Assembly (NCBI RefSeq): GCF_034048115.1
Contig: NZ_CP139145.1
Location: forward strand, 1,426,001-1,490,000
Direction of reading: 5' to 3'
Source: Pseudarthrobacter sp. IC2-21
GTDB taxonomy: Bacteria; Actinomycetota; Actinomycetes; Actinomycetales; Micrococcaceae
Length of the DNA stretch: 64,000 bases
Positions 50,985 to 60,744 of the stretch are shown here, in pieces; position 1 is the stretch's first letter, and each line of letters starts with the position of its first letter. The position numbers and the translations under genes are program-made. A model generated the notes under the pieces. The model searched no databases, was not told where the DNA came from, and saw only the letters and a program-made list of their open reading frames with translations.

Positions 50985-52793
50985 GTGGTCACACGACTGT
51001 CCCAGCTTTTCCTGCGCACACTCCGAGAAGATCCCGTCGACGCCGAAGTGGCCAGCCACCGGCTCCTGGTCCGGGCCGGCTACATCCGGCGCGCGGCGCC
51101 GGGCATCTACACCTGGCTTCCGCTCGGGCTCAGCGTGCTGCGCAAGGTTGAAGCGGTCATCCGTGAGGAGATGGCCGCGATCGGCGCCCAGGAAGTGCAC
51201 TTTCCGGCCCTTTTGCCCCGGGAACCCTACGAGGCCACCAACCGCTGGACGGAATACGGCGAAGGCCTGTTCCGGCTCCAGGACCGCAAGGGTGCCGACT
51301 ACCTGCTGGCGCCCACCCACGAGGAAATGTTCACCCTCCTGGTCAAGGACCTGTACTCCTCCTACAAGGACCTGCCGCTGAGCCTGTACCAGATCCAGAA
51401 CAAGTACCGCGATGAGGCACGGCCGCGCGCAGGCCTGCTGCGCGGCCGCGAATTCATCATGAAGGACTCCTACTCCTTCGACATTGACGACGCCGGCCTG
51501 GACGCCAGCTACGCGGCCCACCGCGCCGCCTACATCCGCATCTTCGAGCGGCTGGGCCTTGAAGTCATCCCCGTGGCGGCCACCGCCGGCGCCATGGGCG
51601 GTTCCAAGAGCGAGGAATTCCTGCACCCCACCGAGGTGGGCGAGGACACCTTCGTTCGCTCCGCCGGCGGCTACGCTGCCAACGTTGAGGCCGTCACCAC
51701 CGTGGTGCCCTCGGACATCGACTACAGCGGCGCCCCCGCCGCCGAGGTCCTGGACACCCCGGACACGCCCACCATCGACACCCTGGTGGCGTCCGCCAAC
51801 CAGATCGCTCCCCGCTCCGAGGCCGACGGCGGCGCCTGGACCGGCGCCGACACGCTCAAGAACGTGGTCCTCGCCGTCACCCTGCCCACCGGGGAACGCC
51901 AGCTGGTCGTCATCGGCCTGCCGGGCGACCGGGGCGTGGACCTCAAGCGCGTGGAAGCCAACATCGGTTCCTTCCTGCCCATCGCCGGCGAGATCGGACT
52001 GGAAGCGGCCAACGACGAGGACCTCAAGAAGCAGCCGCTCATCGTCAAGGGCTACCTCGGCCCCGGCCTGACGCTCGACGAACCCCTGCTGGGCACCGAA
52101 AGCTCCACCAAGCTCCTGTACCTCGTGGATCCCCGTGTGGTCAGCGGCAGCGCCTGGATCACCGGCGCCAACGAGGCCGGCAAGCACGTATTCGGCCTCG
52201 TGGCCGGCCGCGACTTCGGCTGGGACGGCGTGATTGAGTGCACCGACGTCCGCGAAGGCGACCCGGCTCCGGACGGCTCCGGCCCGCTGGAACTGGCCCG
52301 CGGCATCGAAATGGGCCACATCTTCCAGCTCGGCCGCAAGTACGCCGAAGCCCTCGAGCTCAAGGTCCTGGACCAGAACGGCAAGCAGGTGGTGGTCACC
52401 ATGGGCTCCTACGGCGTTGGCGTGACCCGCGCCGTTGCGGCCCTTGCTGAGTCCAACCACGACGACAAGGGCCTGACCTGGCCGCGTGCCGTCGCCCCCG
52501 CCGATGTCCATGTGGTGGCGGTGGGCCGCGGCGAGGAAATCTTCGCCGCCGCCGAGAAGCTGGCGCTGGACCTGGAAGCCGCCGGCCTGGAGGTCATCTA
52601 TGACGACCGCCCCAAGGTTTCCCCAGGCGTCAAGTTCGGCGATGCCGAACTGGTGGGTGTCCCCACCATCCTGGCCGTCGGCCGGGGCCTGGTGGACGGC
52701 GTCGTCGAAATCAAGGACCGTCGGAGCGGCCAGGCGGAGAACATTGCCGTGGACAAGGCTGTGGACTACGTGGTCACTGCCGTCCGCAGCTGA
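50985..52793 (+). CDS. proS: Prolyl-tRNA synthetase, bacterial type
   Basis: A 602-residue class II synthetase. Motif 1 region [17 protein letters not shown], motif 2 [22 protein letters not shown] (in pattern, about 130-155), a long bacterial-type editing insertion (about 225-400), motif 3 [17 protein letters not shown] and the anticodon-binding domain at the end. It charges tRNA-Pro. GTG 50985 begins the conserved [14 protein letters not shown]. Preceded by an unusually long structured leader. Confidence 0.97.
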   Translation: MVTRLSQLFLRTLREDPVDAEVASHRLLVRAGYIRRAAPGIYTWLPLGLSVLRKVEAVIREEMAAIGAQEVHFPALLPREPYEATNRWTEYGEGLFRLQDRKGADYLLAPTHEEMFTLLVKDLYSSYKDLPLSLYQIQNKYRDEARPRAGLLRGREFIMKDSYSFDIDDAGLDASYAAHRAAYIRIFERLGLEVIPVAATAGAMGGSKSEEFLHPTEVGEDTFVRSAGGYAANVEAVTTVVPSDIDYSGAPAAEVLDTPDTPTIDTLVASANQIAPRSEADGGAWTGADTLKNVVLAVTLPTGERQLVVIGLPGDRGVDLKRVEANIGSFLPIAGEIGLEAANDEDLKKQPLIVKGYLGPGLTLDEPLLGTESSTKLLYLVDPRVVSGSAWITGANEAGKHVFGLVAGRDFGWDGVIECTDVREGDPAPDGSGPLELARGIEMGHIFQLGRKYAEALELKVLDQNGKQVVVTMGSYGVGVTRAVAALAESNHDDKGLTWPRAVAPADVHVVAVGRGEEIFAAAEKLALDLEAAGLEVIYDDRPKVSPGVKFGDAELVGVPTILAVGRGLVDGVVEIKDRRSGQAENIAVDKAVDYVVTAVRS

Positions 52794-52813
52794 TCCGCAG
52801 CTGATTTCGCACG

Positions 52814-53617
52814 GTGATATCCGGTTTCGAGTCGATCCAGCTCACCACGATCATCCTGATTGTGGTGGCTGGATTTGCTGCCGGCTGGGTGGACGCGGTG
52901 GTGGGCGGCGGCGGCCTGCTGCAGCTGCCTGCCCTGCTGCTGGTTCCCGGAATCACCCCGGTCCAGGCCCTGGCCACCAACAAGATGGGGTCGATTTTCG
53001 GGACCACCACCAGCGCGGTCACGTACTACCGCCGGGTTAAACCGGACCTTCGGACCGCCATCCCCATGGCGCTGATCGCCCTGGCCGGCAGCTTCGGCGG
53101 TGCCGTGCTGGCGGCCACCTTGCCGGCCAGTGTCTTCAAGCCGATCATCGTGGCCGCGCTGGTCGCCGTCGCGCTTTTTACCGCGCTGAAGCCCAGCGTC
53201 GGCGACATCACTGTGCTGCGCCATGACGGCCACAAGCATTACCTCGTGGCCTGCCTGATCGGTGCCGTGATCGGTTTCTACGATGGCCTGATCGGTCCGG
53301 GCACCGGCTCGTTCCTCATCATCGCGCTGGTATCGGCCATGGGGTATGCCTTCCTGGAAGCCAGCGCGAAAGCCAAGATCGTGAACATGGCCACCAACGC
53401 CGGCGCCCTGATCTTCTTCCTGCCCCACGGCTCGCTCCTCTGGGGTGTTGGCCTGGTGCTGGGCCTGTCCAACATGGCAGGCGGCTATTTGGGGGCCAGG
53501 ACTGCCGTGAAGCAGGGGAGCAGGTTCATCCGGGTGGTGTTCCTCCTGGTGGTGGGCGCCCTGATCATCAAACTCGGCATCGACGTCTGGCAGGAAAACT
53601 TCGCCCAAGCGGGGTAG
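52814..53617 (+). CDS. TSUP-family (TauE/SafE) membrane transporter
   Basis: A 267-residue protein with about eight helices. N-terminal signature GFAAGWVDAVVGGGGLLQLP (about 18-37) and its second-half counterpart AVIGFYDGLIGPGTGSFLI (about 150-168) are diagnostic of TSUP (sulfite/organosulfonate exporter) proteins. The substrate cannot be inferred. It starts 21 bases after proS and may be transcribed with it. Confidence 0.9.
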   Translation: MISGFESIQLTTIILIVVAGFAAGWVDAVVGGGGLLQLPALLLVPGITPVQALATNKMGSIFGTTTSAVTYYRRVKPDLRTAIPMALIALAGSFGGAVLAATLPASVFKPIIVAALVAVALFTALKPSVGDITVLRHDGHKHYLVACLIGAVIGFYDGLIGPGTGSFLIIALVSAMGYAFLEASAKAKIVNMATNAGALIFFLPHGSLLWGVGLVLGLSNMAGGYLGARTAVKQGSRFIRVVFLLVVGALIIKLGIDVWQENFAQAG

Positions 53618-53662
53618 GGGGAATCCTCGCAGGCCGTCCCTGCCCCGGCGTACCATGCAGGT

Positions 53663-55057
53663 ATGTCCGCAGGCGGGGAACCCTATTCGGAAGCATTGTC
53701 AGCCGCTGCCCGGCGGGCCGCCGCCTGGCTTGCGAGCCTGCAGGACCGTCACGTCGGGCCCACTCGAAGCGCCCACGACCTCGCGGCGGATTTCAACGGA
53801 CCCCTCCCTGCCCAAGGCATGCCCGCCGCAGCGGTTGTGGAGTATCTCGCGGACAAGGCCGAGCCCGGGCTGATGGCCATGCCCTCCGGCCGCTTCTTCG
53901 GCTGGGTGATCGGCGGCACGCTGCCCGCCGCACTGGCTGCCGACTGGCTGGTGAGCGCCTGGGACCAGAACTCCGGCCTGCGCTACGCCACCCCTGCAAT
54001 GGCCGCCATCGAAGAGGCAGCCGGTCACTGGCTGCTGGACCTCCTTGGCCTTCCCGCGGAGTCAGACGTGGGTTTCACCACCGGAGCGACCATGGCCAAC
54101 TTCACCGGCCTGGCCGCTGCCCGGTGGCGGCTGATGGCCGATGCTGGCTGGGATCTCGACGGCGAGGGGCTTGCAGGTGCCCCGCGGATCCGGTGCTTAG
54201 TGGGCCAGGAACGTCACGAGACCATTGACCTTGGCCTGCGCTACCTCGGCCTGGGCCGGCCCGCTGCAGTACCGGCAGATGACCAGGGACGGTTGATCCC
54301 CGCGGAGCTGGACCGGCTGCTGTCCGAGGGGTCCGGGCCCGCGCTCGTCTGCCTCCAGGCCGGAAATCTCCACTCCGGCGCCTTCGACCCTTTCGAGGCT
54401 GCCATCGGGGTTGCCCGTCGGCACGGTGCCTGGGTCCACGTGGACGGCGCGTTTGGGCTGTGGGCCTCGGCGGTCCCCGAGCTCGCGCACCTTACGCAAG
54501 GCATGGCGCTGGCCGATTCGTGGGGGACCGATGCCCACAAAACCCTCAACGTTCCGTACGACTGCGGGATCGCCGTGGTCAGGGACAGCACCGCGCTGCG
54601 CAGCGCCATGGGCCTGCACACCAGCTACCTGGTCCACGATGCCGAAGGCCCCGGCGACCCGTTCCAGAAGGTACCCGAACTGTCCCGCAGGGGCCGGGGC
54701 GTGCCTGTCTGGGCGGCCCTCCGGTCGCTGGGGCGGAACGGTGTGGCGGGGCAGGTTCGCGGGCTTGCGGAGGCGGCTGCAAGCATCGGCCGCCGCCTTT
54801 CAGACGTGGACGGCGTCGAGGTGCTGAACAACGTGGACTATACCCAGGTTTCGCTGGCCTTCGGCGATGACGCCACCACCCGCGCGGTGACGGCCCGGGT
54901 GATCGAGGACGGAAAAGTGTGGATGTCGGGGTCACACTGGCAGGGCAGGGACGTGCTGCGCGTCTCGGTCAGTAACTGGAGCACAAACGCGGACGACGTC
55001 GGTACTGCCGTCGAGGCGGTCAGCTCGGCTCTTGCGGCGGTCCGGGCTGCCGGTTGA
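53663..55057 (+). CDS. PLP-dependent decarboxylase (group II, aromatic/glutamate type)
   Basis: A 464-residue fold-type I PLP enzyme. Features: GGTLPAALAADWL near 90, the cofactor-ring residues GFTTGATMANFTGLAAAR, WVHVDGAFGLWA with the PLP aspartate, and the Schiff-base lysine K293 in TDAHKTLNVPYDCG. This set belongs to the group II decarboxylases acting on aromatic or acidic amino acids. Substrate unknown. Monocistronic; convergent with the phosphotransferase gene. Confidence 0.88.
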   Translation: MSAGGEPYSEALSAAARRAAAWLASLQDRHVGPTRSAHDLAADFNGPLPAQGMPAAAVVEYLADKAEPGLMAMPSGRFFGWVIGGTLPAALAADWLVSAWDQNSGLRYATPAMAAIEEAAGHWLLDLLGLPAESDVGFTTGATMANFTGLAAARWRLMADAGWDLDGEGLAGAPRIRCLVGQERHETIDLGLRYLGLGRPAAVPADDQGRLIPAELDRLLSEGSGPALVCLQAGNLHSGAFDPFEAAIGVARRHGAWVHVDGAFGLWASAVPELAHLTQGMALADSWGTDAHKTLNVPYDCGIAVVRDSTALRSAMGLHTSYLVHDAEGPGDPFQKVPELSRRGRGVPVWAALRSLGRNGVAGQVRGLAEAAASIGRRLSDVDGVEVLNNVDYTQVSLAFGDDATTRAVTARVIEDGKVWMSGSHWQGRDVLRVSVSNWSTNADDVGTAVEAVSSALAAVRAAG

Positions 55058-55110
55058 AGTCCCTGGGTAAGGTCCCCGGGTATCCGGCTTTGCGGCGGAC
55101 CCCTTCGAGG

Positions 55111-55131
55111 GCGAGCGGCGAGCGGCGAGCG
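55111..55131. repeat. Short GCGAGCG tandem repeat
   Basis: Three head-to-tail GCGAGCG copies in the 108-bp gap between convergent genes. Confidence 0.7.
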
Positions 55132-55165
55132 GTGCACGGTGCGAGCGCTGCAGGGTGCACTGCGG

Positions 55166-56323
55166 TCAGGTCCCCGGTTCGGGCAGTTCGTGGGCGCCGG
55201 GAAGACCCTCGAGGGTATCTCCTGCGAGGGTACTGGCCACCCACAGCGACCTCGCCAGATCACCCTGATGGTCTGGGCTCGCGGCGTACCAAAGCGCATT
55301 GTCCACTTCACGCACCACCGCCCACTGGCGTGCCGCTTCGGCATCAAGGCCCGCCGCGGCAGTGAAATCCCGGCAACGCTTCAGCAGCCCGGCGGCCGGA
55401 TTCTCCCGCGGCAGGTCGCCCAGGCGGTTCCACAACAGCGGGGCCACCGCGAATTCGGGTTCACCGATCATGGGCTGCGGGTCGATGGCGACGAAGATCC
55501 GTCCGCCGGCGCCCAGAATGCCGCCGGCCACAAGGTCACCCATAACCCCGCCGCCCCCAACACCGCCGTCTGCAACAGCGCCGTCTGCAACAGCGCCGTC
55601 CGCAACACCGCCACCCGCAAGAGCGCCGTCCGCAACACCGCCACCTGCAACGCCGGTGGTTTCGGACCGGGCCAGGATGTTCAAAAAATGGAAGTCGGTG
55701 TGGACCAGGACGTCCCGGCCCGAGCGCCTGCCCACGGCACCGCGGACCTGGCAGACTTCCAGCGCGGCTTCGAGCAGCCACCGGGGAAAGGGCCGGCCTT
55801 GTTGTTCCCACTCGGCGGGAAGATCATCACTCCACTGCTCTGCCCTGGCCGCAATGTGGTCGAATTCCTGCCAGCCGGGTGTCTCCTCCGGTGCCAGGCT
55901 CAACTGCCGCATCAGCCCGCCCCAGACAACCGCGGCTTCCGCCAGGGGGACGCCCTGAAGGGAGCAGCCCGGATCAAGGCGCTCCAGGAGCATGGCGCAA
56001 GTGCCGGCGTCGGCCTCGAGCAGTCGGACGGCGCCCGCTCCGCCCCACAGTTCAAGGGCATGCCGCTCCACACGTGCTTCGTGGTGGGGAAAGGCGATCT
56101 TGAGGGCGGCAGGCGTCCGGTCCTTCCTGCGGACCGGAACCACCATGCCGCCGTGCCCGTGCCAGGGCAGCGCTCCCGCCGCCAGGTCCACCGACAGCTC
56201 CCAATGCTCCAGCCGTCCATGCACCAGACCCGGGAGAGCGGAGAGCCAGGCCCGTCCGGCGCTGCTGTTTCCGTAGCGCGCGCTGAGGGCCGGCGGGACA
56301 GCTACTTCTGTCCGAAGGCTCAC
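55166..56323 (-). CDS. Aminoglycoside/hydroxyurea phosphotransferase-like kinase with repeat insertion
   Basis: A 385-residue APH-fold kinase like the aminoglycoside/hydroxyurea antibiotic resistance family. The ATP-binding lysine is in AALKIAFPHHEA (about 72-83). The catalytic loop is VHTDFHFLNIL with H208, D210 and N215, and the metal-binding aspartate is D281 in VAIDPQPMIGEPEF. Between them, residues about 221-274 are a low-complexity insertion built of VADGA/GGG units from a 15-bp DNA repeat. GTG 56323 overlaps the end of the VIT1-type gene upstream on the same strand. The substrate is unknown; resistance is only a family label. Confidence 0.82.
   Translation of the reverse strand: MSLRTEVAVPPALSARYGNSSAGRAWLSALPGLVHGRLEHWELSVDLAAGALPWHGHGGMVVPVRRKDRTPAALKIAFPHHEARVERHALELWGGAGAVRLLEADAGTCAMLLERLDPGCSLQGVPLAEAAVVWGGLMRQLSLAPEETPGWQEFDHIAARAEQWSDDLPAEWEQQGRPFPRWLLEAALEVCQVRGAVGRRSGRDVLVHTDFHFLNILARSETTGVAGGGVADGALAGGGVADGAVADGAVADGGVGGGGVMGDLVAGGILGAGGRIFVAIDPQPMIGEPEFAVAPLLWNRLGDLPRENPAAGLLKRCRDFTAAAGLDAEAARQWAVVREVDNALWYAASPDHQGDLARSLWVASTLAGDTLEGLPGAHELPEPGT
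55546..55650. repeat. In-frame 15-bp tandem repeats inside the kinase gene
   Basis: Six clear units (55561, 55576, 55591, 55606, 55621, 55636) of consensus CA(C/G)CGCC(G/A)(T/C)C(T/C)GCAA, plus one degenerate unit before them. Each codes five residues (VADGA-like) on the minus strand, so copy-number change keeps the frame. Confidence 0.92.
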
Positions 56324-57048
56324 ACCACGCCGCTAGCCCCGAGCAGGTTGCCGATCAGGAACGTGGCCACGAGGGCCAGCGCGCCGCCCACCACCACGCG
56401 CACCGCTGCACGCATCTTCGATCCGCCACCGATCCAGGCTCCCAACGCGCCGGTGGCCGCAAGCGCCACCAGCACGGCAACGAAGGTCAGCGGGATTCTG
56501 ACATCCGCGGGCGGCAGGAGGATCGCCAGCATGGGCAGGATCGCGCCGATCAGGAAGGCGACCGCTGAAGCGAAGGCGGCGTGCCAGGGGCTGACGATGT
56601 CCGTTTCATTAATGTTCAGTTCCGCGGACAGGTGGGCGCCCAGGGCGTCGTGGGCTGTGAGTTCGCGGGCCACTGTGCCGGCGGTTTCAGCACTGAGTCC
56701 CTTGGCCTGGTAGATCGCGGCAAGTTCGGCCAGTTCCTCCTCCGGCTCTTCGAGGAGTTCCCGGCGCTCCTTTTCAATCAGGGCCTGCTGGCTGTCCTTC
56801 TGGCTGCTGACGGAGACGTATTCGCCCAGGGCCATCGAGATCGCGCCGCCAACCACGCCGGCAGCGCCGGCCACCAGGATCGGGCCAGGTTCGTTGGTTA
56901 CTCCCGCGACGCCAACCACGATGGCTGCCACGGATACGATTCCGTCGTTGGCGCCCAGCACACCGGCACGGAGCCAGTTGAGGCGGTGGGCGATGTCGTT
57001 GTGGTGCGGCTCGTTGTCGTGAAGAGCAGCTGCAGGTGCGTTGTCCAT
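56320..57048 (-). CDS. VIT1/CCC1-family membrane transporter
   Basis: A 242-residue, five-helix VIT1/CCC1 family protein, which moves Fe2+ or Mn2+ across membranes in the characterised members. HRLNWLRAGVLGANDGIVSVAAIVVGVAG at the N-terminus (the ANDGIVS phrase is diagnostic), GGAISMALGEYVSVSSQKDSQ in helix 2, an acidic cytoplasmic helical domain (about 75-130) and two C-terminal helices. It overlaps the kinase gene downstream by four bases. Confidence 0.9.
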   Translation of the reverse strand: MDNAPAAALHDNEPHHNDIAHRLNWLRAGVLGANDGIVSVAAIVVGVAGVTNEPGPILVAGAAGVVGGAISMALGEYVSVSSQKDSQQALIEKERRELLEEPEEELAELAAIYQAKGLSAETAGTVARELTAHDALGAHLSAELNINETDIVSPWHAAFASAVAFLIGAILPMLAILLPPADVRIPLTFVAVLVALAATGALGAWIGGGSKMRAAVRVVVGGALALVATFLIGNLLGASGVV

Positions 57049-57100
57049 GACTTCAGCAAACCATCCGGGGCCGGGGACTGGCCAGTGTGCTGAGGCTACG

Positions 57101-58330
57101 CTAAGGCGTTCCGGGGGCCGGGGTGCCGCCGGGGGAAGGCCGTCGGTCCGCGGCGGGAAGCTGGGGCAGGGCGGATTCGTCCAGGATCACGCCGGCAACC
57201 GGCCCGGGGGATGCACCCCAGAAGGCCGTTCTCCGCGCCGCTGTTTGAAGGGCGGCGAGCGCCCAGCCGCGCCCAGCTCCGGCGCTGAGGGCCACGAGGT
57301 CACCGTATGCGGGGAGCGCTCCGGCTTCCAGCACCCCCAGTGCAGCGGCCGGATCTGCCAGGAAAGCGGCATCCAGGGCATAACCGGCGGGCGTTGGAGG
57401 CAGAACGGCGCACTGGGCGGCCGCCGCGTCCCGGGCAGCGTGGCGCAGGTCCTCATGCTGCGTGAGGAAGTCCGACGCCGGAGCCAGGGATGCCGGTGGA
57501 AGCCGGGTCAGTGCCGCCTGGTAGGCGTAGACGAGTTCCTGCTCCGCGCCTACTACCGACGTCAGGGACGATGCCAGGTCAGCCCCGCCCTGAGCCCGCG
57601 TCGTGGTGCAGCTGGCCACCGGTGATCCGGTGCCGGGGCCGGCAGAAGAAGACGCCGCGGGGGAAGGCGGGACGGAGGAGGAGGAGGATCCCGGGAAGGC
57701 CCCGGGCAACGTGGTGCCCGGAAGCGTGGCCAGCGGGGTACCCGTCGCCGCCGCAAGCTCCTCGGCCGCCAGGACCTGGGTAATGCCGGTGCCGCCGAGG
57801 AGGCGGGCCATGCCGCCGTCGGCCTTTTCAGCGTCAGCGAGCCGCCGGGCGCCACTCTCGTGGAGGGCAGCGGCCAGCTCAGTGGCCGGGGACGGCGCCG
57901 GGGGCGGGGCGGACGACGAAGGAACCGCCGAAGCGGAAGCCGTGGCCGGGCTCGCCGAAACTGACGCGCCGGGTGGCGTCGGCGATGCTGCAGGGAGTGC
58001 CTCAGCCGGCAGCATCAACGCCCGCGCCTGCATAGTCAGCAAAGTCACAGCGCGCTGCGATGCGGCAGCCGCCGGTCCCTGCCCGGCCCGCCCGGCGGCA
58101 TCGCCGGCGGCCAGCGCAAGTGCCCTCAGGCGTACGGTGTCCGCGAACGCCGCGGCCCTGGCCTGCTCCGATATCGGCGGCGGGGCGGGGGCCTCCGGCT
58201 CCCGGGGGATCAGGACAAAGCCGAGGCTGAGCACCACCGCTGCGGCCAGGGCAAAAACGGCGTACCGGAAATAGCTTCTGCGGGGGCCGGATCCGGTGGT
58301 GTCGTCGTTCACAACAGACCATGTTGTCAC
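57101..58330 (-). CDS. DUF4439 (ferritin-like) protein, membrane anchored
   Basis: A 409-residue protein. One N-terminal membrane helix (about 22-42) is followed by a long helical and Ala/Pro/Ser-rich extracytoplasmic region with low-complexity linkers (about 110-150 and 205-240). The C-terminal 150 residues match DUF4439, a ferritin-like four-helix domain (EQELVYAYQAALTRLP, HEDLRHAARDAAAAQCAVLPP, PAYGDLVAL). DUF4439 genes sit divergent to rimP in many actinobacteria. GTG 58330 is used; GTG 58312 is also possible. Function unknown. Confidence 0.75.
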   Translation of the reverse strand: MTTWSVVNDDTTGSGPRRSYFRYAVFALAAAVVLSLGFVLIPREPEAPAPPPISEQARAAAFADTVRLRALALAAGDAAGRAGQGPAAAASQRAVTLLTMQARALMLPAEALPAASPTPPGASVSASPATASASAVPSSSAPPPAPSPATELAAALHESGARRLADAEKADGGMARLLGGTGITQVLAAEELAAATGTPLATLPGTTLPGAFPGSSSSSVPPSPAASSSAGPGTGSPVASCTTTRAQGGADLASSLTSVVGAEQELVYAYQAALTRLPPASLAPASDFLTQHEDLRHAARDAAAAQCAVLPPTPAGYALDAAFLADPAAALGVLEAGALPAYGDLVALSAGAGRGWALAALQTAARRTAFWGASPGPVAGVILDESALPQLPAADRRPSPGGTPAPGTP

Positions 58331-58418
58331 GGCCAGGGGGCGCCGTGGTGCACCACTGCGGCCGGAAAATCGCTAGTCTAGTAGTCACAACATCATCTAT
58401 TGGAAGGCGGCCGGCATC

Positions 58419-59033
58419 GTGAGCAATGCAGAAGCCACGGCTTCATCAGACCCTACCGGATCGGGTACGGCTGAAGCTGCGCCCGCCTACAATCCGGAAG
58501 CTGCACGACTCCGTGCCCTGCTCGAACCGGCGGTCCAGGCCAACCGCCTCTACCTCGAAGACGTGTCCATCATTCCGGGCTCCCATCGGGTGGTCCACGT
58601 GGTCGTGGACCTGCCGCAGGAGGAAACCGGCGGCGTGAACCTTGATGTCATTGCCGATATTTCCAGGGTCCTTTCGGATGTCCTGGACAATGATCCCGCG
58701 GATGACGGCCGGCCCTACGACCTCGAAGTGTCCTCACCCGGCGTCGGGCGTCCGCTGACCGAACCGAGGCACTGGCACAGGGCCAAGGGCCGGATGGTCA
58801 AGGTCAACGTCATCCAGGGCGAAAACGTCACCGGCAGGGTCCAGTCCGTGGACGAAACCGGCGTGACGATCATCCCGGAGATCGCCGTCAAGAAGGGCAT
58901 GAAGCCCAAGCAGGGCGAGCCCCAAACACTTCCTTTCGACAGGATCCGTAACGGAAAAGTCGAGATCGAATTCAGCCACCTTGAAGAAGCTGGTCTGGAA
59001 CCTGAGCACAATGGACCTTCTGAGGAGGCCTGA
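58419..59033 (+). CDS. rimP: Ribosome maturation factor RimP
   Basis: A 204-residue RimP, needed for 30S subunit maturation. N-terminal KH-like domain with [37 protein letters not shown] in pattern and [19 protein letters not shown], then the SH3-like C-terminal domain ([23 protein letters not shown]). Polar extensions at both ends. GGAAGG precedes GTG 58419. Overlaps nusA (TGATG), the classic pair. Confidence 0.96.
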   Translation: MSNAEATASSDPTGSGTAEAAPAYNPEAARLRALLEPAVQANRLYLEDVSIIPGSHRVVHVVVDLPQEETGGVNLDVIADISRVLSDVLDNDPADDGRPYDLEVSSPGVGRPLTEPRHWHRAKGRMVKVNVIQGENVTGRVQSVDETGVTIIPEIAVKKGMKPKQGEPQTLPFDRIRNGKVEIEFSHLEEAGLEPEHNGPSEEA

Positions 59034-60013
59034 TGGATATTGACATGAGCGCACTGAGGCTTCTGGAACGTGAGCGCGAAATCCCGCTGGACCTCCTGAT
59101 CCCCACCATCGAGCAGGCGCTCCTGGTGGCCTACCACAAGTCGCCCGGAGCCTTTGAGAAGGCCCGCGCCGAACTGGACCGCAAGAGCGGACACGTGACC
59201 ATCTGGGCCGTGGAAATTGACGACGACGGCGCCCCCATCGGCGAGTTCGAGGACACCCCGGCCGGTTTCGGCCGGATCGCGGCAAGCACCGCCCGCCAGA
59301 TCATCCTGCAGCGCCTGCGCGACGTCGAGGACGACAACATCCTCGGCGAGTTCAAGGGCCGCGAGGGCGAACTGGTGGCCGGCCTGATCCAGCAGGGCAA
59401 CAACCCGCACATGATCCAGGTCAACCTGGGCACGGTGGAGGCCCTGCTGCCGCCGCCCGAACAGGTGCCGGGGGAGAAGTACACCCACGGCAACCGGCTC
59501 CGCGCCCTGGTCATCGATGTGCACCGCGGGACCAAGGGCCCGTCCGTCACGCTGTCCCGGTCACACCCGGGCCTGGTACGGAAGCTGTTCGAGCTGGAGG
59601 TCCCGGAAATCGCGGACCGTTCCGTGGAAATCGTCGCCCTCGCCCGGGAAGCCGGTCACCGGACCAAGATCGCCGTCAAGGCCAACGCCGCCGGCATCAA
59701 CGCCAAAGGTGCCTGCATCGGTGAAATGGGGTCGCGGGTCCGTGCGGTCATGACGGAACTGAACGACGAAAAGATCGACATCGTTGATTTCAGCGAGGAC
59801 CCCGCCACGTTCATCGCCAGCGCCCTGTCCCCGTCACGGGTGAATTCGGTCACCATCATCGACGAGGCGACACGCTCCGCCCGCGTGGTGGTTCCTGACT
59901 ACCAGCTCTCCCTGGCCATCGGCAAAGAGGGCCAGAATGCCCGCCTGGCAGCCAAGCTCACCGGCTGGCGGATCGACATCGTCTCGGACGCCGTCGCACC
60001 AACCCAAAGCTAG
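59033..60013 (+). CDS. nusA: Transcription termination/antitermination protein NusA
   Basis: A 326-residue NusA, the short actinobacterial form: RNA-polymerase-binding N-terminal domain, S1 domain (about 110-185) and two KH domains (about 190-320, with [18 protein letters not shown] and [20 protein letters not shown]). It lacks the acidic repeats of enterobacterial NusA. Coupled to rimP by TGATG. A strong hairpin follows. Confidence 0.97.
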   Translation: MDIDMSALRLLEREREIPLDLLIPTIEQALLVAYHKSPGAFEKARAELDRKSGHVTIWAVEIDDDGAPIGEFEDTPAGFGRIAASTARQIILQRLRDVEDDNILGEFKGREGELVAGLIQQGNNPHMIQVNLGTVEALLPPPEQVPGEKYTHGNRLRALVIDVHRGTKGPSVTLSRSHPGLVRKLFELEVPEIADRSVEIVALAREAGHRTKIAVKANAAGINAKGACIGEMGSRVRAVMTELNDEKIDIVDFSEDPATFIASALSPSRVNSVTIIDEATRSARVVVPDYQLSLAIGKEGQNARLAAKLTGWRIDIVSDAVAPTQS

Positions 60014-60027
60014 GCCGCCCCAAACTC

Positions 60028-60062
60028 GTCCGCCGGCCCGGGATCAGCCCGGGCCGGCGGAC
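60028..60062 (+). terminator. Strong hairpin after nusA
   Basis: A perfect 15-bp GC-rich stem, 60028-60042 with 60048-60062, loop ATCAG, no T run. Could partly terminate or protect the rimP-nusA mRNA. Confidence 0.7.
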
Positions 60063-60091
60063 CCGTTTCGGGCAGAACGCCCCGGAGGGGC

Positions 60092-60097
60092 TAGAAT
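60092..60097 (+). promoter_or_regulatory. -10 element of the ylxR-infB unit
   Basis: TAGAAT downstream of the nusA hairpin and about 90 bp before ylxR; -35 not clear. It suggests a separate start for ylxR-infB. Confidence 0.45.
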
Positions 60098-60187
60098 AGA
60101 CAATGACCGCGCCTAAGGGCCGGTATTCGTGTGCCCTGAGTGTTTCCGCTCCTCCGATTGGTGGAGCGAACCCCGGGGCCGGCAGAT

Positions 60188-60592
60188 ATGAACGTCAGGA
60201 AGATGCTCACCGTGGCAGAAGTGCTTCACAGCGCGAAACAGCACAGCGAGGATCAACCGCAGCGTACCTGCATCGGATGCCGGAAGAAGGCTCCGCGGTC
60301 TGAGTTACTCCGGCTCGTCGCCGAAGGCAGCGGTTCCACCGCGGTGCTGGTAGACGAACGACGCCGGATGGCTGGCAGGGGTGCATGGCTGCACCCCAGC
60401 GAATCGTGCCTGGCCCTGGCGGTCAAACGGCGAGCATTCGGAAGGGCCCTTAACGGCGCAACCGGGTCTGCCGCCGTCGAACGCTGGATGATGGCACGTC
60501 AGCAAACCGCCGGCCGGCTGCAGGAGTCTGAGCACATGCCTCTGGCAGATGCAGCAACAACCGTCCAACCTGAAAGCGGGTCAGAAAACTGA
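60188..60592 (+). CDS. ylxR: YlxR (DUF448) RNA-binding protein
   Basis: A 134-residue YlxR-family protein. The core is RTCIGCRKKAPRSELLRLVA with Cys pair C-x2-C, then GRGAWLHPSESCLALAVKRRAFGRAL. The N-terminal 28 residues and the C-terminal 40 are polar extensions. ATG 60188 or 60203 could be the start, the latter with AGGA four bases before. It is placed between nusA and infB as in most bacteria and is thought to act in translation or RNase P function. Confidence 0.88.
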   Translation: MNVRKMLTVAEVLHSAKQHSEDQPQRTCIGCRKKAPRSELLRLVAEGSGSTAVLVDERRRMAGRGAWLHPSESCLALAVKRRAFGRALNGATGSAAVERWMMARQQTAGRLQESEHMPLADAATTVQPESGSEN

Positions 60593-60622
60593 TGGAAACC
60601 CGATGAGTTCCCAGCGATGAGT

Positions 60623-60648
60623 GCGCAACGATGACAACTTTGTTGCGC
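60623..60648 (+). promoter_or_regulatory. Hairpin in the infB leader
   Basis: GCGCAAC and GTTGCGC pair perfectly around a 12-base loop, extended by GAG/CTC with one bulged T. It lies 97 bases before infB in the 152-bp gap after ylxR. Confidence 0.5.
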
Positions 60649-60744
60649 TCTGCAATGGGCCTTTCAGCTGCAACCGCGGCTGGGGCCCGCAGTAAGAAGT
60701 AGACGGTTCGTGCCTGGCTCGGTGCGGACCGAGACAGGAGAAAT

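Noticed and set aside
55561..55650. CRISPR-like array
   Set aside because: Units are 15 bp, contiguous and in frame, with no spacers and no cas genes; it is a coding minisatellite.
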